This document shows, piece by piece, positions 61,782 through 64,000 of a stretch of DNA of 64,000 nt (positions within the stretch are counted from its first letter, which is position 1; the number at the start of each line of letters is the position of its first letter). Under the pieces are notes generated by a model. It was not told the DNA's origin, did no database searches, and worked only from the letters and a program-made list of their open reading frames with translations. Source of the stretch: Cannabis sativa (Eukaryota; Streptophyta; Magnoliopsida; Rosales; Cannabaceae); NCBI RefSeq assembly GCF_029168945.1, contig NC_083610.1, positions 50,733,429 to 50,797,428 on the forward strand, read 5' to 3'. A program made the translations under genes and the position numbers.

Positions 61782-63006
61782 TGTTGGGTTTTGTGTTTTA
61801 AATAAAACCAATATAAATATAATAGATTTATTAAATAATTAAAGAAATCTTAATATGTTGAATGATTCACATGAATTATTTCATAGTTATATGTTTAATG
61901 TATAAATTCTATTAAATTCAAAACATATGAATATTCATGATTATAGTGTTGTCAACACAGTCAAATATCATCATGATTATATGTTTCAAAGTTTAAGTCT
62001 CATAATTTATTAGTATACTGGATTAAGACTGACATGATAATCAACAATAAAGTATACTTACACCTTGGATAAGTATTATGCCCTTTCTAGGGCATTGGGA
62101 AAGTATGCTAGTATCGAATGTATGGAGTATACATCGGATTGGACCGATATTGAACCTTGATAAGATATCATAAATATAACGTTATATCTTTCTAAGTAAA
62201 TATCACTGGTTGATCTTAGGTCAATAGATCTTAATCCTGAGATGGTTAGGTTCGATCTGAATTGTATTTTTTATGTTCTTAGAGTTGTTCGTGAAAGATA
62301 ACCAATAGTTTGGACGAATACTTACATCTTGGGAACATGATAGTATAATTGAGTGGGAGCGCTAATCATAGATATGGAATCTGTAGCTTCTATAAGTATT
62401 TAGAAGTGAAACAATGATTTCTTTCTAGCTTGACTTAATAGAGATAAATAATTGAGATCTCATTTCAATAATTATATTAGTTTACTGATATATCATTCGT
62501 AGTAACTAAGTATTTTAAGGATAAAATACATTGACGGGTAGAACAACGAATTTGTCCCTATTCGATGTAGATCATCTATAGAGGATCTTTCACGATTTAG
62601 ATTAGAATGATGGAAATTCATAGCGTATCTATATCTTGGTACATATAGAGAGCGTTCTATATAATTAATAGTACAATTCTGAATCTATAGTGGCGCAAGG
62701 AGGAATTAATAAGCTAGAGAATTTACTTGGTAAATTCTAGTTCTACTTATTGGAAGCTTGATTATATAGGCCCATGGTCCCCACATTAGTTGAGATAATA
62801 CTGTTTGCAGACTCAGTTAATTGGTTTTAAGTAATCAATTATAATTCTAAAATTAGACTATGTCTTATTTATGAATTTTCACTTAGCAGGGGCTTAATTG
62901 TAAAAATAAAAAAAGAGATTTTAGGATTTATTTGTTAATTTAAAGACTTTGTCAAGTCTAATTAATAAATAAAATAAATGGAAATTTTATTTGGTAATTA
63001 ATTATA
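61782..63006 (+). repeat. Copia family C LTR, cut by another LTR
   Basis: Starts TGTTGGGTTTTGTG and follows the solo LTR at 11267-13082 block by block (gtataaattctattaa, tagactgacatgataat, gataagatatcataaa, gagtgggagcgct). It stops at 63006 within taattaattata, where the solo LTR continues; the rest should lie beyond the next element. Confidence 0.85.
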
Positions 63007-64000
63007 TGTTGACCTCGTTTTTAGCCAACGACAGTGAGTCAATTAATAAGTGATAAGAAATGTAAGTAAGACAGAGCAAAAATCAGTAAACAATAAAGAA
63101 CACAAGGTTTTAAAGATGTTCGGCCGCTTTAGTTCGGTAATAGCCTACTCCCCTTAAATTGTATTGACTTGAGAACAAAGAACACATTGTTTCCTCTCTC
63201 AAAGCTCTCACAATGATATCTCTGAGTATTTTTTCTTAGATCTCTCTCTAAAGCAATCATTTCGATCCCTTTTACAATGAAGTTAGATCACTATTTATAG
63301 GGCTAAATGCATGAGGAAAGGTTTCCCTTTTGCTTAAAATATCTATAATTGGTAAGAACATATATTACATATTTAGATACATAAAATGAGAGATTGAGAC
63401 AGCTTGCGTATCTCTCTGATACGATCCCATGATTGTAGGGATTGCCTTTGTGCTTGAGCTTCACGATGTCAACTCTGAAGTAATTAAGTCTTGATACACG
63501 ACTCAGATTCACTCTTTACTTGGGTCATCTACCCTTGCTCTGCTCGGTCAACCAGACTTTGTGCGTGCAAATGTGTTGCTTGGAGTGTGTTCAAAACATT
63601 CCTCCAGCCAAGTGTAAAGAACGATAGACACGTGTCATTAGTACATAGTCATAGTGTAAAAAATGGGATAATATTTGCCCCAAGTCTACACAGGACTTCT
63701 GAAGTCGCACGTGGACTTCACTCAGTTTGAATTTGTGCTTGAACGGGTGGCACGTGTTCAATGCGACTGTTAGTGATTCGATGTGATTCTGACCAAAGGT
63801 CTCTTCAATATTCGGCTCATAAATGTTGATTGATTCGTATCTCAAAATCTTCCAAAGATTTGCACACTTTTGATAGTTGCTCTTCAGATACTCAACGTTT
63901 ACTTTTGGGGGGAAATCGAGGCATTTAAATTTCAAAACGATTAAACTTCCTCACTAATTTGCTTATGAATAGGACAGAAAGTCCTAATAAACCACTTTTA
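63007..64000 (-). repeat. Partial LTR of an unrelated element
   Basis: On the minus strand it ends GAGGTCAACA at 63007, a normal LTR 3' end, inserted in a family C LTR. A TATA box (GCCCTATAAATAG, minus) lies at 63291-63303. The region 63100-63180 with gttcggccgctttagttcgg resembles transcribed leader sequence of plant LTR elements. The start lies beyond 64000, so internal identity cannot be told. No gene is seen here. Confidence 0.55.

Noticed and set aside
63303..63935. Minus-strand ORFs of 69 and 114 codons
   Set aside because: They fall in an LTR, downstream of its TATA box, and show no domain I can recognise.

Overview
This is a stretch of plant nuclear DNA, almost certainly from a dicot. 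It holds one intact cellular gene: an intron-containing cellulose synthase-like C (CSLC12-type) xyloglucan glucan synthase on the minus strand at 42684-45280, with four GT-AG introns. Nearly everything else is transposable elements, mostly LTR retrotransposons inserted into one another. The AT-rich background, the plant-only retroelement lineages (Sirevirus, Athila, Tekay, Tat) and the CSLC sequence fit a eudicot; a Rosales genome such as the hemp/hop family is a guess I cannot test here.

Left part (1-10311): the 3' part of a Sirevirus (Ty1/copia) with a pol tail, an envelope-like ORF, four polypurine tracts and a 3' LTR (3798-5013). It interrupts the gag frame of an Athila-type Ty3/gypsy element (5014-9350), which has gag-protease and a 3' LTR but no reverse transcriptase. 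The Athila LTR abuts a cut-off Tekay-type LTR (9351-10311).

Middle part (10312-41459): a minus-strand copia LTR region split by a plus-strand solo LTR (11267-13082, TSD ttaac), then a decayed minus-strand copia element A (14238-18967). Next comes an older minus-strand copia element B whose pieces are scattered over 18968-41459. B was split by a full-length Tekay chromovirus (19454-29092, TSD atgcc) and by a copia family C (LTRs at 29218-31115 and 36588-38485 around a degraded gag-bearing interior). A 2.0 kb block containing a C LTR plus 110 bp of B pol is present twice, which a simple insertion does not explain. B itself sits in the 3' end of a LINE (poly(A) at 41603-41629).

Right part (41630-64000): the CSLC gene, a terminal-inverted-repeat element upstream of it (46483-47655), and a complete Tat-lineage Ty3/gypsy element (47667-59334, TSD taaaa, 11.7 kb). 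The Tat element has gag, protease, RT, two RNase H domains and an integrase, plus an antisense, apparently multi-exon gene (54960 to about 58210) with its own TATA-like box. The predicted first intron of that gene holds three related imperfect palindromes. Beyond it lie a SINE-like insertion with a 19-bp TSD, a Mutator-like MITE (9-bp TSD) that contains a non-autonomous hAT element (8-bp TSD), a cut-off family C LTR, and part of an unrelated minus-strand LTR running off the window.

Apart from the CSLC gene, every coding region I examined carries stops, frame changes or lost catalytic residues, so most elements look immobile. The Tat element is the best preserved, but its integrase has lost two catalytic aspartates. 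No rRNA, cellular tRNA gene or CRISPR array was seen.
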